Assembly: GCF_014206875.1 (NCBI RefSeq)
Contig: NZ_JACIJO010000003.1
Coordinates: 1,010,660-1,074,659, forward strand
DNA: 64,000 bases
DNA from: Algoriphagus iocasae
GTDB lineage: Bacteria > Bacteroidota > Bacteroidia > Cytophagales > Cyclobacteriaceae
Reading direction: 5' to 3'
Positions 24,796 to 34,321 of the stretch are shown in pieces; position 1 is the stretch's first letter, and each line of letters starts with the position of its first letter. Made by a program: the position numbers and the translations under genes. The notes under the pieces were generated by a model. That model was not told the DNA's origin. It saw only the letters and a list, made by a program, of their open reading frames with translations, and did not search any database.

Positions 24796-27405
24796 ATGAG
24801 TGAAGAAAATGATTTGACAAAAGACGGAAGCCTTCATGATTCTGTTCCGGTTACCGGGATGTATAAGGAATGGTTTCTTGATTATGCTTCTTATGTAATT
24901 CTCGAACGTGCCGTTCCTGCTATTGAAGATGGTCTAAAGCCTGTGCAGCGTAGGATCCTTCATGCCATGAAGGAAATGGATGATGGACGATTCAATAAAG
25001 TAGCGAATATCATCGGCCAATCCATGCAATATCACCCACACGGAGATGCTTCCATTGGTGATGCCATTGTCAATCTTGGACAAAAAGAACTTTTAATAGA
25101 AACTCAAGGTAACTGGGGCGATATCCGTACAGGTGATAGAGCTGCGGCTGCCAGATATATTGAAGCAAGACTTTCAAAATTTGCACTTGAAGTCGTTTTT
25201 AACCCTCAAACTACAGAATGGCAACTTTCCTACGATGGTAGAAAGAGAGAGCCTGTAACCCTACCAGTGAAGTTTCCTTTGCTTTTGGCTCAAGGGGTAG
25301 AAGGGATTGCAGTAGGACTTTCAACGAAGATTCTCCCACATAATTTCTGTGAACTGATCGAAGGTTCAATTGAGATTCTTAAAGGTAATCCTACGAATGT
25401 ACTTCCTGATTTCATTACAGGTGGTTTAGCTGACTTCTCAGAATACAATGGAGGTCAAAGAGGTGGAAAGGTTAAAGTCCGAGCCAAGATCGAGGAGGAA
25501 GATAGTAAGACTATTCTGATCAAAGAAATTCCTTATGGTACTACTACGGATTCATTGATTGACTCCATTCTGAAAGCGAATGACAAGGGGAAAATCAAGA
25601 TCAAAAAGGTAGTAGACAATACTGCTAAGGATGTAGAAATAGCTGTTCAACTAGCACCTGGAGTTTCTCCGGATGTGACGATTGATGCTTTATATGCATT
25701 TACAGATTGTGAGGTTTCCATCTCTCCAAATGCCTGCGTGATCATTGATGATAAGCCGGTTTTCCTGAATGTCAATGATATTTTAGCTTACAATACGAAG
25801 CAAACCAAAGCTCTTTTGAAGCGAGAGTTGGAGATTCGTAAAGCTGAACTGATGGAAAAATTGCTTTTCTCTTCATTAGAAAAGATTTTCATCGAAAATA
25901 GAATATATAGAGATATCGAAGAGTGTACCACTTGGGAAGCTGTTCTAGAGGCGATCGATCGTGGATTGGATCCATACAAGCCTGATTTTTATAGAGAGAT
26001 TGTACAAGAGGATTTAATTAAACTTACTGAAATCAGAATCAAGAGGATTTCAAAATTCGATGCTTTCAAAGCGGATGAATTGATGAAACGCCTTCAGGAT
26101 GAATTGAAAGAAGTGAATTATAATCTTCGTCATCTGACTGATTTTGCAATCAAGTACTATGAAAACCTGCTGGCCAAATACGGAAAAGGCAGAGAGCGTA
26201 AAACGGAGATTCGTGCATTTGATACCATTGAAGCCTCTGTGGTTGCTGCAAATAATGCCAAACTTTATGTGAACAGAGCCGATGGTTTTGTTGGAACAGG
26301 GTTAAAGAAGGACGAATTTGTTTGTGACTGTTCTGATCTAGACGACATCATCGTGATACGAAAAGACGGTAAATGTATGGTGTCTAAAATCCAGGAAAAG
26401 AACTTCATGGGCAAGGACATTCTACATGTTGCTGTTTTCAGGAAAGGGGATGAGCGAATGGTTTATAACCTGATTTATCTTGATGGTGGATCAGGAAGAG
26501 TCATGGTCAAAAGATTCCAGGTTCTAGCTGTTACTAGAGATAAAGAATATGATCTAACCAAAGGAACAAAAGGCTCTAAAACTCTTTATCTCACTGCCAA
26601 TTCAAATGGTGAAGCTGAAATTGTAACGGTTTACCTCACTCAAGGAGCAAAAGCAAGAGTGAAAGTGTTTGACTTTGACTTTTCAACGATTGAAATCAAA
26701 GGTAGGGGAGCAGGAGGAAATATTCTGACCAGATATCCAGTAAGGAAAATCCAATTAAAAATGGAAGGTGTTTCCACTTTGGGAGGTTTGGATATCTACT
26801 ACGATCCGATTGTCGGAAGATTGAATACAGATCAAAGAGGTGAATTGATCGGGAATTTCCTGGGTGATGATAAGGTATTGGTTTGCTACAAAACTGGAGA
26901 GTATGAGTTAACCTCTTTTGAGTTGACAAACCGTTATGAACCTTCCAATGTATTATTGATAGAAAAATTTGATGAGGATAAGGTCATTTCTGCAATTCAT
27001 TTCGATGGAGGGACCAAAACCTTCTATGTCAAGCGTTTCCAGATTGAGACTACAACACTCAATAAGAAATTCAATTTTATCACAGATCATAAGCAGTCCT
27101 ATTTAAAAGTTGTTTCTACGGAAAAGCAACCTCAGATTTCAGTGAAAATCCTCAAAGGAAAAGAAGAGGAAGTGATGGAATATGACATGGATATGTTGAT
27201 TGATGTGAAGGGTTGGAAAGCTATTGGAAATAAGCTCAGCTCACATGAGGTTAAGGAAATCACTTTGATTCAATCAAAAAAATCTAGTCAAGAGGAAACA
27301 GTTGATTCTGAAGAAGAAGCAGAAGATGACGAGCAGATAGAAGTTGGAAAAACGATTGATCTTTCTGTAAAGAAAGATGATGAGGAGCAGTTGGGATTAT
27401 TTTAG
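24796..27405 (+). CDS. parC: DNA topoisomerase IV subunit A
   Basis: DNA-cleaving subunit of topoisomerase IV. The breakage-reunion domain carries the catalytic Tyr121 in RAAAARYIEARLS and the quinolone-pocket helix HPHGDASIGDAIVNL (80-94). The C-terminal region (about 480-800) has beta-pinwheel repeats, then an acidic, low-complexity tail (QEETVDSEEEAEDDEQIE). The 869-residue length is within the GyrA/ParC range; order after parE supports ParC. The trmH-like gene follows 9 bases later. Confidence 0.95.
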   Translation: MSEENDLTKDGSLHDSVPVTGMYKEWFLDYASYVILERAVPAIEDGLKPVQRRILHAMKEMDDGRFNKVANIIGQSMQYHPHGDASIGDAIVNLGQKELLIETQGNWGDIRTGDRAAAARYIEARLSKFALEVVFNPQTTEWQLSYDGRKREPVTLPVKFPLLLAQGVEGIAVGLSTKILPHNFCELIEGSIEILKGNPTNVLPDFITGGLADFSEYNGGQRGGKVKVRAKIEEEDSKTILIKEIPYGTTTDSLIDSILKANDKGKIKIKKVVDNTAKDVEIAVQLAPGVSPDVTIDALYAFTDCEVSISPNACVIIDDKPVFLNVNDILAYNTKQTKALLKRELEIRKAELMEKLLFSSLEKIFIENRIYRDIEECTTWEAVLEAIDRGLDPYKPDFYREIVQEDLIKLTEIRIKRISKFDAFKADELMKRLQDELKEVNYNLRHLTDFAIKYYENLLAKYGKGRERKTEIRAFDTIEASVVAANNAKLYVNRADGFVGTGLKKDEFVCDCSDLDDIIVIRKDGKCMVSKIQEKNFMGKDILHVAVFRKGDERMVYNLIYLDGGSGRVMVKRFQVLAVTRDKEYDLTKGTKGSKTLYLTANSNGEAEIVTVYLTQGAKARVKVFDFDFSTIEIKGRGAGGNILTRYPVRKIQLKMEGVSTLGGLDIYYDPIVGRLNTDQRGELIGNFLGDDKVLVCYKTGEYELTSFELTNRYEPSNVLLIEKFDEDKVISAIHFDGGTKTFYVKRFQIETTTLNKKFNFITDHKQSYLKVVSTEKQPQISVKILKGKEEEVMEYDMDMLIDVKGWKAIGNKLSSHEVKEITLIQSKKSSQEETVDSEEEAEDDEQIEVGKTIDLSVKKDDEEQLGLF

Positions 27406-27414
27406 AAAACCTGA

Positions 27415-28113
27415 ATGGAAGAAAACCCATTAAATACTGTTGACCAAAATCTAATTAACTATTTGGGGCAATACATTACTCAACACAAAAAGTCAGTGAT
27501 GGAGCGTGTGTTGTCCCAAAGAACACGATTTTTTACAGTGGTTTTAGAAGACATTTTTAAACCACACAATGCAAGTGCTGTCTTGCGAACCTGCGACTGT
27601 TTTGGGATTCAGGATGTCCATGTGATCGAGAAAACAAAAGAGTATAAAGTGAACCCTTTTGTAACAAGAGGAGCTTCTCAGTGGGTTGATCTTTATAAAT
27701 ACCATAATCCAGACGGATCTGGTGTCCAAGATTGTTTTTCAACACTTAAAAGTAAAGGGTACAAAATCTTTGCAACAAGTCCAGTGGATGATTCCATTTC
27801 GATTTCAGAGCTTAATCCAAACGAAAAAATCGCTCTGGTTTTTGGAAATGAGCATGAAGGAGTCAGTCAGGAAGTCATTGAGAATGCTGATGGATTGGTA
27901 CATATTCCTATGCATGGATTTACCGAAAGTTTCAATATTTCAGTTGCAGCCTCTTTATTTTTGCATCATTTGATTCAATCGGCAGAGACCGAGAACATAC
28001 CAGATTTTTATTTGGCAGATGAGGAAAAAAGTGTCTTGAAACTGCAATGGTATAAATCTGTAGTTAAAAACTCAGATATTCATGAGAAGGCGTTTTATCA
28101 AGGATTGAAGTGA
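27415..28113 (+). CDS. SPOUT RNA methyltransferase, TrmH-like
   Basis: 2'-O-methyltransferase of the TrmH/SpoU family, which uses S-adenosylmethionine and a trefoil knot. Motif 1 is N-A-S-A-V-L-R-T-C-D-C-F-G near residue 50, motif 2 is VFGNEHEGVS, and motif 3 is IPMHGFTESFNISVAASLFLHHL. The 232-residue length and lack of an N-terminal substrate-binding domain fit TrmH (tRNA Gm18), but RNA target is inference. It sits 9 bases after parC and ends 8 bases from a convergent gene. Confidence 0.9.
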   Translation: MEENPLNTVDQNLINYLGQYITQHKKSVMERVLSQRTRFFTVVLEDIFKPHNASAVLRTCDCFGIQDVHVIEKTKEYKVNPFVTRGASQWVDLYKYHNPDGSGVQDCFSTLKSKGYKIFATSPVDDSISISELNPNEKIALVFGNEHEGVSQEVIENADGLVHIPMHGFTESFNISVAASLFLHHLIQSAETENIPDFYLADEEKSVLKLQWYKSVVKNSDIHEKAFYQGLK

Positions 28114-28121
28114 GTTAGACT

Positions 28122-28730
28122 TTAATTCTTAGAGAAAAGCGATTTTACTTTTTCTCCAAAAGGAACCTGTTCGGATTTTCTTTTTGACCTTTTTCTTTGC
28201 CTTTGTCTTTTCTTTTGATCCTTGCTTTTGGTTAGAACAGTCCTTGCTGAAAAACCAACTTGGCCTCTAAAAAACTCTTCACGGCCGGCGATGTTGAAAT
28301 TCGGCTTATAATCCAAAGACAAAACAGTGCTGGCTATTGTAAATTCTATTCCTCCAATAGCTTCAATTCCCATGGTCTTATTGCCATAAGTCTGAACGAT
28401 CTCTTTTTCTATTTCATTTTTTCTAAAACTCTCTTCATTTCCAAAAGCGACTCCTGCACCTAGGTAATAATTAAGGCGTTTTGAGATAATTGGTTTGTGC
28501 TTTTCTAGCAAAACACTCAAGCTGGAATTTCTGGAAAAGTCTGTCTGTAGAATCCCTTCTATACTTGTTCTTTCCATGATTCTCTGCTGAAAAGTTACTC
28601 CAAATTGTCTACTGATTTGGTTGTTGCCAAGTCTGATACCGACAGCATTCCCATATTTCTGTGCGAAAATCGAATTGGATATTAGAAGCAAAAAACAAAT
28701 GATTGGAATTGAATAAAACTTGAATCTCAT
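28122..28730 (-). CDS. Exported beta-barrel-like protein with basic tail
   Basis: A 202-residue protein with a signal peptide ending at I-F-A-Q (about residue 24). Residues 25-165 alternate polar and hydrophobic residues with repeated aromatic strand ends (VGIRLGNNQ, NYYLGAGVAFG, GIEAIGGIEF, VLSLDYKPNF, GQVGFSART), as in small outer-membrane beta-barrels. It then carries an unusual Lys/Arg/Gln-rich segment (about 169-187), followed by a short C-terminal VPFGEKVKSLFSKN. I do not recognise a family. It is transcribed alone, convergent with the methyltransferase. Confidence 0.72.
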   Translation of the reverse strand: MRFKFYSIPIICFLLLISNSIFAQKYGNAVGIRLGNNQISRQFGVTFQQRIMERTSIEGILQTDFSRNSSLSVLLEKHKPIISKRLNYYLGAGVAFGNEESFRKNEIEKEIVQTYGNKTMGIEAIGGIEFTIASTVLSLDYKPNFNIAGREEFFRGQVGFSARTVLTKSKDQKKRQRQRKRSKRKSEQVPFGEKVKSLFSKN

Positions 28731-28805
28731 GTAAAGGCTTTTTAATGGATGTGCCTTTGTCCAAGAATTATTCCAATTCTTAAATCTTTAAAAAAGTGTA
28801 AAAAA

Positions 28806-28831
28806 AATGCCTTCCAGAATTGAAAGGCATT
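28806..28831 (-). terminator. Terminator of the cyclophilin gene
   Basis: Stem AATGCCTT / AAGGCATT with inner CA/TG pairs around loop GAAT. On the minus strand a run of seven or more T follows. Confidence 0.8.
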
Positions 28832-28836
28832 GAATT

Positions 28837-29271
28837 TTATTCGCTTACGACAATTTTTTCAATTTTGTCTCCGGCTCTGATTAAGTCAATGACATCGAGA
28901 CCTTCAACCACCTTTCCAAAACAAGTGTGGTTTCTGTCTAAATGTGCGGTATTATCTCTGCTATGACAAATGAAAAATTGTGATCCACCGGTATTTCTTC
29001 CTGCATGGGCCATGGATAAAACTCCTCTGTCATGATATTGATTGTCTCCGTCCAGTTCACATTTGATTTTATATCCAGGACCTCCAGCGCCATTTCCAAT
29101 TGGGCATCCACCTTGGATTACAAAGTTGGGGATAACTCTATGGAAAGTCAGACCATCGTAAAAGCCTTTATTAGATAAATCAATAAAATTTTGAACTGCA
29201 ATAGGAGCATCCTTCTCATAGAATTCCACCTTCATAGTTCCTTTTTCAGTAATAATTTCCGCTGTTCTCAT
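28837..29271 (-). CDS. Cyclophilin-type peptidyl-prolyl cis-trans isomerase
   Basis: A compact, 144-residue cyclophilin without signal peptide, so presumably cytosolic; it speeds proline isomerisation in folding proteins. The active-site sequence FHRVIPNFVIQGG holds the catalytic arginine and phenylalanine, followed by G-x-G-GPGYKIKCE, SMAHAGRNTGGSQFFI and the HLDRNHTCFGKVVEG closing segment. Length matches short bacterial PpiB forms. It is a single gene with a candidate -7 box at 29326-29333 and its own terminator. Confidence 0.95.
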   Translation of the reverse strand: MRTAEIITEKGTMKVEFYEKDAPIAVQNFIDLSNKGFYDGLTFHRVIPNFVIQGGCPIGNGAGGPGYKIKCELDGDNQYHDRGVLSMAHAGRNTGGSQFFICHSRDNTAHLDRNHTCFGKVVEGLDVIDLIRAGDKIEKIVVSE

Positions 29272-29325
29272 TTTTTTAAGATAAATAGAAAGGTATTGCG
29301 CTTTGTTTTATTAAAAATTATAATG

Positions 29326-29333
29326 CAAAAATA
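29326..29333 (-). promoter_or_regulatory. Candidate -7 box of the cyclophilin gene
   Basis: Reads TATTTTTG on the minus strand (exact TAnnTTTG), 54 bases ahead of the start codon at 29271. Confidence 0.45.
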
Positions 29334-29357
29334 GTAGATTAATTGAATAATTTCGTG

Positions 29358-29389
29358 AAAAAATGATAGGGAGTATATACTCCCTATCA
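29358..29389 (-). terminator. Terminator of pckA, perfect 26-base palindrome
   Basis: Bases 29364-29389 read identically on both strands (13-bp arms TGATAGGGAGTAT). On the minus strand the palindrome begins 3 bases after the pckA stop and is followed by a run of six T (29358-29363). Confidence 0.85.
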
Positions 29390-29392
29390 ATC

Positions 29393-30997
29393 TTAACATA
29401 TCTCAGGCGCTCCGTTCATAATGTCCTGATTTGCAAAAGATTCAAACTTTTTGAAATTATCTACAAACGCTATTGCCAGCTTCTTTGCCTGAATGGTATA
29501 ATCATCTGGGTTTTTCCAGGTGCTTTTAGGGTTTAGAATTTCTGATGGAACTCCTTCACAGGATTGAGGTACTTCAAATCCGAACACCTCATGTTTGATG
29601 AAACTTACTTGATCTAGCTTGTTTTCAAGTGCAGCTGTTATCATTGCCCTTGTATAAGGAAGTTTCATTCGTGAACCAACACCATAAGGTCCTCCAGTCC
29701 AGCCAGTATTAATAAGCCAAACATTCACCTCATGTTTTTCCATTTTCTCCCCAAATAGTTGTGCGTATGCTGTTGGGTGTAGGGGAAGGAAAGCAGCTCC
29801 AAAGCATGCAGAAAAAGTCAACTTTGGCTCTGTGACCCCCATTTCTGTTCCGGCAACTTTTGCTGTATATCCAGAAATAAAATGGTACATCGCCTGACTT
29901 TTATTTAATCTCGAAATAGGAGGGATGACTCCAAAAGCATCCGCTGTCAGGAAGAAAATGTTTTTAGGAATTCCTCCTATAGATGGCTTCTGTGCATTTG
30001 GAATGTAATGGATAGGATAAGCAGTTCTTGTGTTTTGAGTGACTTCAATATTTGAATAATCTACCTCTCGGGTTCCAGGAATGAATCTGGTATTCTCTAC
30101 TATTGACCCGAACTTAATCGCGTCCCAGATTTCAGGTTCTTTTTCTCTACTCAGATCTACCACTTTAGCGTAGCAACCTCCTTCAAAATTGAAAACAGTA
30201 TTATCCGTCCATCCATGCTCATCATCTCCAATGAGATTTCTATTTGGATCTGCTGACAAAGTAGTCTTTCCAGTACCGGATAGTCCGAAGAAAATGGCTG
30301 TATCACCCTTTTTACCAATGTTTGCAGAGCAATGCATGGAAAGTATGCCTTTATCATGTGGAAGTAGGAAGTTCAGCACAGAGAATATCCCTTTTTTCAT
30401 TTCTCCTGCATAAGCAGTTCCCCCGATTAAAATGGTTCGTTTGCTCAAGTTTAGGATAGCAAAATTCGGATTTTTAGTGCCGTCAGTTTCTGGATTTGCT
30501 TCAAAATCCGGTGCACAGATGATTTTAAAATCAGGAACAAAATTCTCCAATTCCTCTTTTCCTGGTCTCAAAAACATGTTGTGGCAAAATAGATTGTGCC
30601 AAGCCAAGGTATTGTAGACTCTCAATTTTAATCTGTGATTTTCATCTGCACCGGCAAAAGCATCTCTGACAAATAGATCTTTTTCACTTAGGAAATACAT
30701 CATTTTTTGCTCCAGCAAATCAAATTTGTCTGAATCAAAAGGAATGTTGATGTCTCCCCACCACACACTTTCTCTTGTTTTATAATCTAAAACAATGAAT
30801 CGATCCTGTGGGGATCTTCCTGTGAATTTGCCGGTATCGGCCATCAATGCACCAGTCGAAGTGAGAAATCCCTCACTTCGTTCTAAAGATTGTTCAACTA
30901 GTGAAGCTGGTGGTAAATTGAGATAGACATTTCCTGAAGTTCTTATATCCATAAGCCCTTCAGAGGAATTTGGGTTTTCCAGAACGCTGTTCTGCAT
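29393..30997 (-). CDS. pckA: Phosphoenolpyruvate carboxykinase (ATP)
   Basis: Converts oxaloacetate and ATP to phosphoenolpyruvate, the first step of gluconeogenesis. The 534-residue protein shows the substrate-binding RSPQDR (61-66), the kinase-1a P-loop GLSGTGKTT (238-246) and the kinase-2 motif GDDEHGW (257-263) of the ATP-dependent family. Length is normal. It is a single-gene unit with a candidate -7 box at 31033-31040 and a strong terminator. Its presence fits growth on peptides and amino acids. Confidence 0.97.
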   Translation of the reverse strand: MQNSVLENPNSSEGLMDIRTSGNVYLNLPPASLVEQSLERSEGFLTSTGALMADTGKFTGRSPQDRFIVLDYKTRESVWWGDINIPFDSDKFDLLEQKMMYFLSEKDLFVRDAFAGADENHRLKLRVYNTLAWHNLFCHNMFLRPGKEELENFVPDFKIICAPDFEANPETDGTKNPNFAILNLSKRTILIGGTAYAGEMKKGIFSVLNFLLPHDKGILSMHCSANIGKKGDTAIFFGLSGTGKTTLSADPNRNLIGDDEHGWTDNTVFNFEGGCYAKVVDLSREKEPEIWDAIKFGSIVENTRFIPGTREVDYSNIEVTQNTRTAYPIHYIPNAQKPSIGGIPKNIFFLTADAFGVIPPISRLNKSQAMYHFISGYTAKVAGTEMGVTEPKLTFSACFGAAFLPLHPTAYAQLFGEKMEKHEVNVWLINTGWTGGPYGVGSRMKLPYTRAMITAALENKLDQVSFIKHEVFGFEVPQSCEGVPSEILNPKSTWKNPDDYTIQAKKLAIAFVDNFKKFESFANQDIMNGAPEIC

Positions 30998-31032
30998 AAA
31001 ATATTGGGTTTACAAACTGAAATAAGTCTGCT

Positions 31033-31040
31033 CAAAATTA
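31033..31040 (-). promoter_or_regulatory. Candidate -7 box of pckA
   Basis: Reads TAATTTTG on the minus strand (exact TAnnTTTG), 35 bases ahead of the pckA start. The rest of the 282-base pckA/POT intergenic region (30998-31279) is AT-rich and shows nothing else I can name. Confidence 0.45.
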
Positions 31041-31279
31041 AGAAAAAGCTTAGATAAAAAACCATAAAATGTGCGTTTTTTGGCTTTTCAATCGATTACG
31101 AAGAAAAAACAGTAGTTTATTTGGCGGTTGTTTCTTTGACTTGAAATTCAGTATCGTAAAAGTAGATTTTCCTTAAAAATTCAGAATTATGATTCTCTCC
31201 ATAAATCAAAGATTCTTGGCATAAAGTCCTAAAAACGATTATCATTGTAAATTAAATATTCACCCAAATAATTAACTCC

Positions 31280-32842
31280 TTGGAAAAACAACTTACTCCG
31301 GAATTTGATGGACCTACCGTTTTTGGTCATCCAAAAGGTCTGATGACCTTGTTTTTTACAGAAATGTGGGAACGGTTCAGCTACTATGGCATGCGTGCTT
31401 TGCTGATCTTATTCATGACAAAAACAATTGCAGATGGAGGTTTAGGGTTTGATGATACTACCTCTGGAGCGATCTATGGTTTATATACTATGGGTGTTTA
31501 TTTACTAGCATTACCAGGAGGATGGCTTGCAGATAGACTTTTTGGATTGAAAAAATCTGTTTGGTATGGAGGGATAATCATTGCGATTGGGCACTTCATG
31601 ATGGCCGTTCCAGGAGTGATGGCTATAGTAGAAGGAAATCATGGCCCGAAAACAGAACTTTCAACATTAGATACCAGCACGTTCTTCTTAGGTTTGATTT
31701 TGATTGTTATTGGTACAGGATTATTAAAGCCAAATATCAGTTCAATCGTTGGTCAATTATATCCGAAAGGAAGTACAAAACGTGATGCAGGTTTCTCTAT
31801 TTTCTATATGGGAATCAACTTAGGTGGTTTTATTGCACCAATTGCCTGTGGTACTCTAGCTACTTATGATATGCACTTGGGATTTGGTTTAGCTGGATTC
31901 GGGATGCTTTTAGGCTTGATTCAATACAAATTAACAGCAAAGAATATCGATGGATATGGTGAACCTCCAGTAGTAGAAACTCCTACTGAAATCGAAAGTC
32001 AAAAGAAACTTAAATCCTCTGTATCCTGGATTGGGGTTGGTTTGATAGCAATTATCACAGTACTTTTTATGGGGTTTATACCTATTAATGTTTCTGCTAT
32101 TGCCGGCGCTTCAGGAACTGTGATTGCATTAGTGGCCTTTGGTTATTTAGGCTATGTGATAGCTTTTGGAGGTTTGAGCAAGTCAGATAAAAATAAAGTA
32201 GGAGTAATCGCAATTTTGTTTTTATTCTCAGCGATGTTCTGGTCAGGTTTTGAACAGGCGGGTTCTACGTTGAACCTTTTCGGAGAAAGATTTACAGATA
32301 GAACAGTTTTGGGTTGGGAAATTCCAGCAAGTTATTTCCAGTCCATCAATTCATTATTCATTATCATTTTTGCTCCATTCTTTGGTGCTCTTTGGGTATG
32401 GCTAGGTAGAAGAAATCTTGAGCCTAGCTCTCCATTGAAATTTACTTTTGGTTTGTTGCTGTTGGGTCTGGGTTTCTTTGTGATGTATTTCGCAGCGAAA
32501 ATTGCTGCTTCAGGAGAATTGGCTGCGCCAACGTGGTTGATTCTAACTTACATGCTGCACACCTTCGGTGAATTGAGCTTATCCCCAGTAGGATTGAGCT
32601 TAGTGACCAAATTGGCTCCAAATGGCTATGGTGGACAAATGATGGGTATATGGTTCCTTTCTGTTGCCCTAGGAAATCTAATCGCTGGGCTGATTGCAGG
32701 AGAGGCCAGTGGTGGTACAGAAGAAGCTTTGTTACAAATGCCAGATCAATACATGTTGATTGTCTACACTGTCGTTGGTTCTGCAGTGCTTCTTTTCTTA
32801 TTGAAGCCAATAATCAGAAAGATGATGGGCGAAGTTCATTAA
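31280..32842 (+). CDS. POT-family proton-dependent oligopeptide transporter
   Basis: Inner-membrane H+/di- and tripeptide symporter of 520 aa with about 14 hydrophobic segments. The family's proton-coupling motif is present: E-M-W-E-R (28-32) followed by FSYYGMRALL. The PTR2 signature region (GTGLLKPNISSIVGQLY) and the FIAP segment are also seen. The start is TTG at 31280; the next ATG would remove the first conserved FGHPKGLM block. It is a single gene, convergent with the amidohydrolase across a shared terminator. Confidence 0.94.
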   Translation: MEKQLTPEFDGPTVFGHPKGLMTLFFTEMWERFSYYGMRALLILFMTKTIADGGLGFDDTTSGAIYGLYTMGVYLLALPGGWLADRLFGLKKSVWYGGIIIAIGHFMMAVPGVMAIVEGNHGPKTELSTLDTSTFFLGLILIVIGTGLLKPNISSIVGQLYPKGSTKRDAGFSIFYMGINLGGFIAPIACGTLATYDMHLGFGLAGFGMLLGLIQYKLTAKNIDGYGEPPVVETPTEIESQKKLKSSVSWIGVGLIAIITVLFMGFIPINVSAIAGASGTVIALVAFGYLGYVIAFGGLSKSDKNKVGVIAILFLFSAMFWSGFEQAGSTLNLFGERFTDRTVLGWEIPASYFQSINSLFIIIFAPFFGALWVWLGRRNLEPSSPLKFTFGLLLLGLGFFVMYFAAKIAASGELAAPTWLILTYMLHTFGELSLSPVGLSLVTKLAPNGYGGQMMGIWFLSVALGNLIAGLIAGEASGGTEEALLQMPDQYMLIVYTVVGSAVLLFLLKPIIRKMMGEVH

Positions 32843-32861
32843 TCAAAAAATTGAATAAAAT

Positions 32862-32895
32862 AAAAAAGGGAAGTCAAAACTGACTTCCCTTTTTT
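32862..32895. terminator. Bidirectional terminator between POT gene and amidohydrolase
   Basis: A-tract plus stem AAGGGAAGTCA / TGACTTCCCTT around loop AAAC, ending in a T-tract. It serves both strands; the amidohydrolase stop codon (32894-32896) overlaps its edge. Confidence 0.9.
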
Positions 32896-34321
32896 ATTGC
32901 TTTTCCTTTTCTGCCACCCAATTTTTTATGTCAGAAAGCATTTGATTTAGTTTCTGGCGATCTAATAATTGACCATCAATGATGACATCTTGAATACTTA
33001 AAGTTGCCTCAATGTGATCTAATGGATTTTCATTAAGAAGAACAAGGTTGGCGCGCTTGCCTTTATCTACAGATCCGTATTCCTTTTCAAGCCCAAAATA
33101 TTCAGGGCCATTGATCACTGAGGCCTTTAATGCTTCGCGGGGAGTCAAGCCATATTTCACTAGTTTTTGAAGCTCTAAATGAATTGCCAATCCTGGAAAA
33201 TCATAAGTATTTAAATACCCAGCATCTGTCCCAGCATAGATTTTCATTCCTGATTCTTTTACTAATGGAATTAAGTTGGCCGTGGCCTCAAAGCTCTTTT
33301 TTCTATTTTCTTTATCCTCAGGAGTATCATTCGCCATTCTCTGAATTCTCCATTGATAACTTTCTTTCAACTTAGGTCCCAAATAATTCAAAATGGTATC
33401 CTCTTTAAAATTATCTTCTTCCAGGTATGCAATGTTGGAGCTAATCAAAAGGGTAGGGACTACACCTGTACCTTGGGCAACCAGCTTTTTAAATTTTACC
33501 AATGTCAAAGAATCATCTCTGGTTTCAGCTTGAAGTTGTGATGCTTCTGCTGCTGTCATTGTTCCATTTCCTCTTCCTGCGCTGATTTCTTCCTCCATTG
33601 GAGTGGTCATTCTCATGAGATAGCTAAGATGTTCCACTGTTTTTTGACCGGCGACTGAAACCTGATCGATAGTTAATGCAGCAGGAATATGTCCTGAAAC
33701 GCTCCAGCCTCGTTCATGTGCCCTTTTTACTGCTTCCAGAAATAGCTCTGGTTTTAGAGTATTATCAGTGATTTTAATAAAATCAACTTTAAGTTTCTCT
33801 AAAGAATCAAGTGATAATTCGAGTTCTTCCTTTGTACCGATTTCCAGATCTCCTGGCCAGATTGATTCAATTCCTTCTAGCTTTGGTCCGGAAGTGAGAA
33901 TCTTTGGACCCAATCTTTTTCCAGAATTGATTTCATCTCTCCATTTTAGGACTTCTAAGCTAATATCTCCAGCCGCATCTCTGACTGTGGTCACACCGAA
34001 TGCCAGATAAAGTGGAAGCAATTGTTCGTTTTCATCTATGTATTCAGCACCTCCAAAATGCACATGATTATCCCAAAGTCCTGGCATAAGGAATTTACCT
34101 TTACCATCCACTTCAGAGTTACTTTGAAAGATTTCCAATAGTGAGGCATCACCCACATCAAGAATTGAATTTCCTTTTATTGCGACATATTGGTTGGGAA
34201 TCACTTTCCCGTCTGTGAGATTGATGACAGAAACATCTGAAATCAATATGTCAACCGTTTCTTTCTTTTGACAGGAGCTAAGAAGAAAAGCTGCGAAACA
34301 GATATAAAGTAGTTTTTTCAT
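32894..34321 (-). CDS. Amidohydrolase-family lipoprotein
   Basis: A 475-residue secreted metal-dependent hydrolase. The ATG at 34321 gives a lipoprotein signal with L-S-S-C (Cys17); an extension to 34414 would run through the TetR gene. The amidohydrolase metal motif HVH (His86, His88) follows MPGLWDNH, and later motifs include FIKITD (a Lys that may be carboxylated), SGH, EHLSY and AGTDAGY (final Asp ligand). Such proteins act as prolidases, imidazolonepropionase-like enzymes or lactonases; the substrate is unknown. Its ATG shares a base with the TetR stop (TGATG). Confidence 0.92.
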   Translation of the reverse strand: MKKLLYICFAAFLLSSCQKKETVDILISDVSVINLTDGKVIPNQYVAIKGNSILDVGDASLLEIFQSNSEVDGKGKFLMPGLWDNHVHFGGAEYIDENEQLLPLYLAFGVTTVRDAAGDISLEVLKWRDEINSGKRLGPKILTSGPKLEGIESIWPGDLEIGTKEELELSLDSLEKLKVDFIKITDNTLKPELFLEAVKRAHERGWSVSGHIPAALTIDQVSVAGQKTVEHLSYLMRMTTPMEEEISAGRGNGTMTAAEASQLQAETRDDSLTLVKFKKLVAQGTGVVPTLLISSNIAYLEEDNFKEDTILNYLGPKLKESYQWRIQRMANDTPEDKENRKKSFEATANLIPLVKESGMKIYAGTDAGYLNTYDFPGLAIHLELQKLVKYGLTPREALKASVINGPEYFGLEKEYGSVDKGKRANLVLLNENPLDHIEATLSIQDVIIDGQLLDRQKLNQMLSDIKNWVAEKEKQ

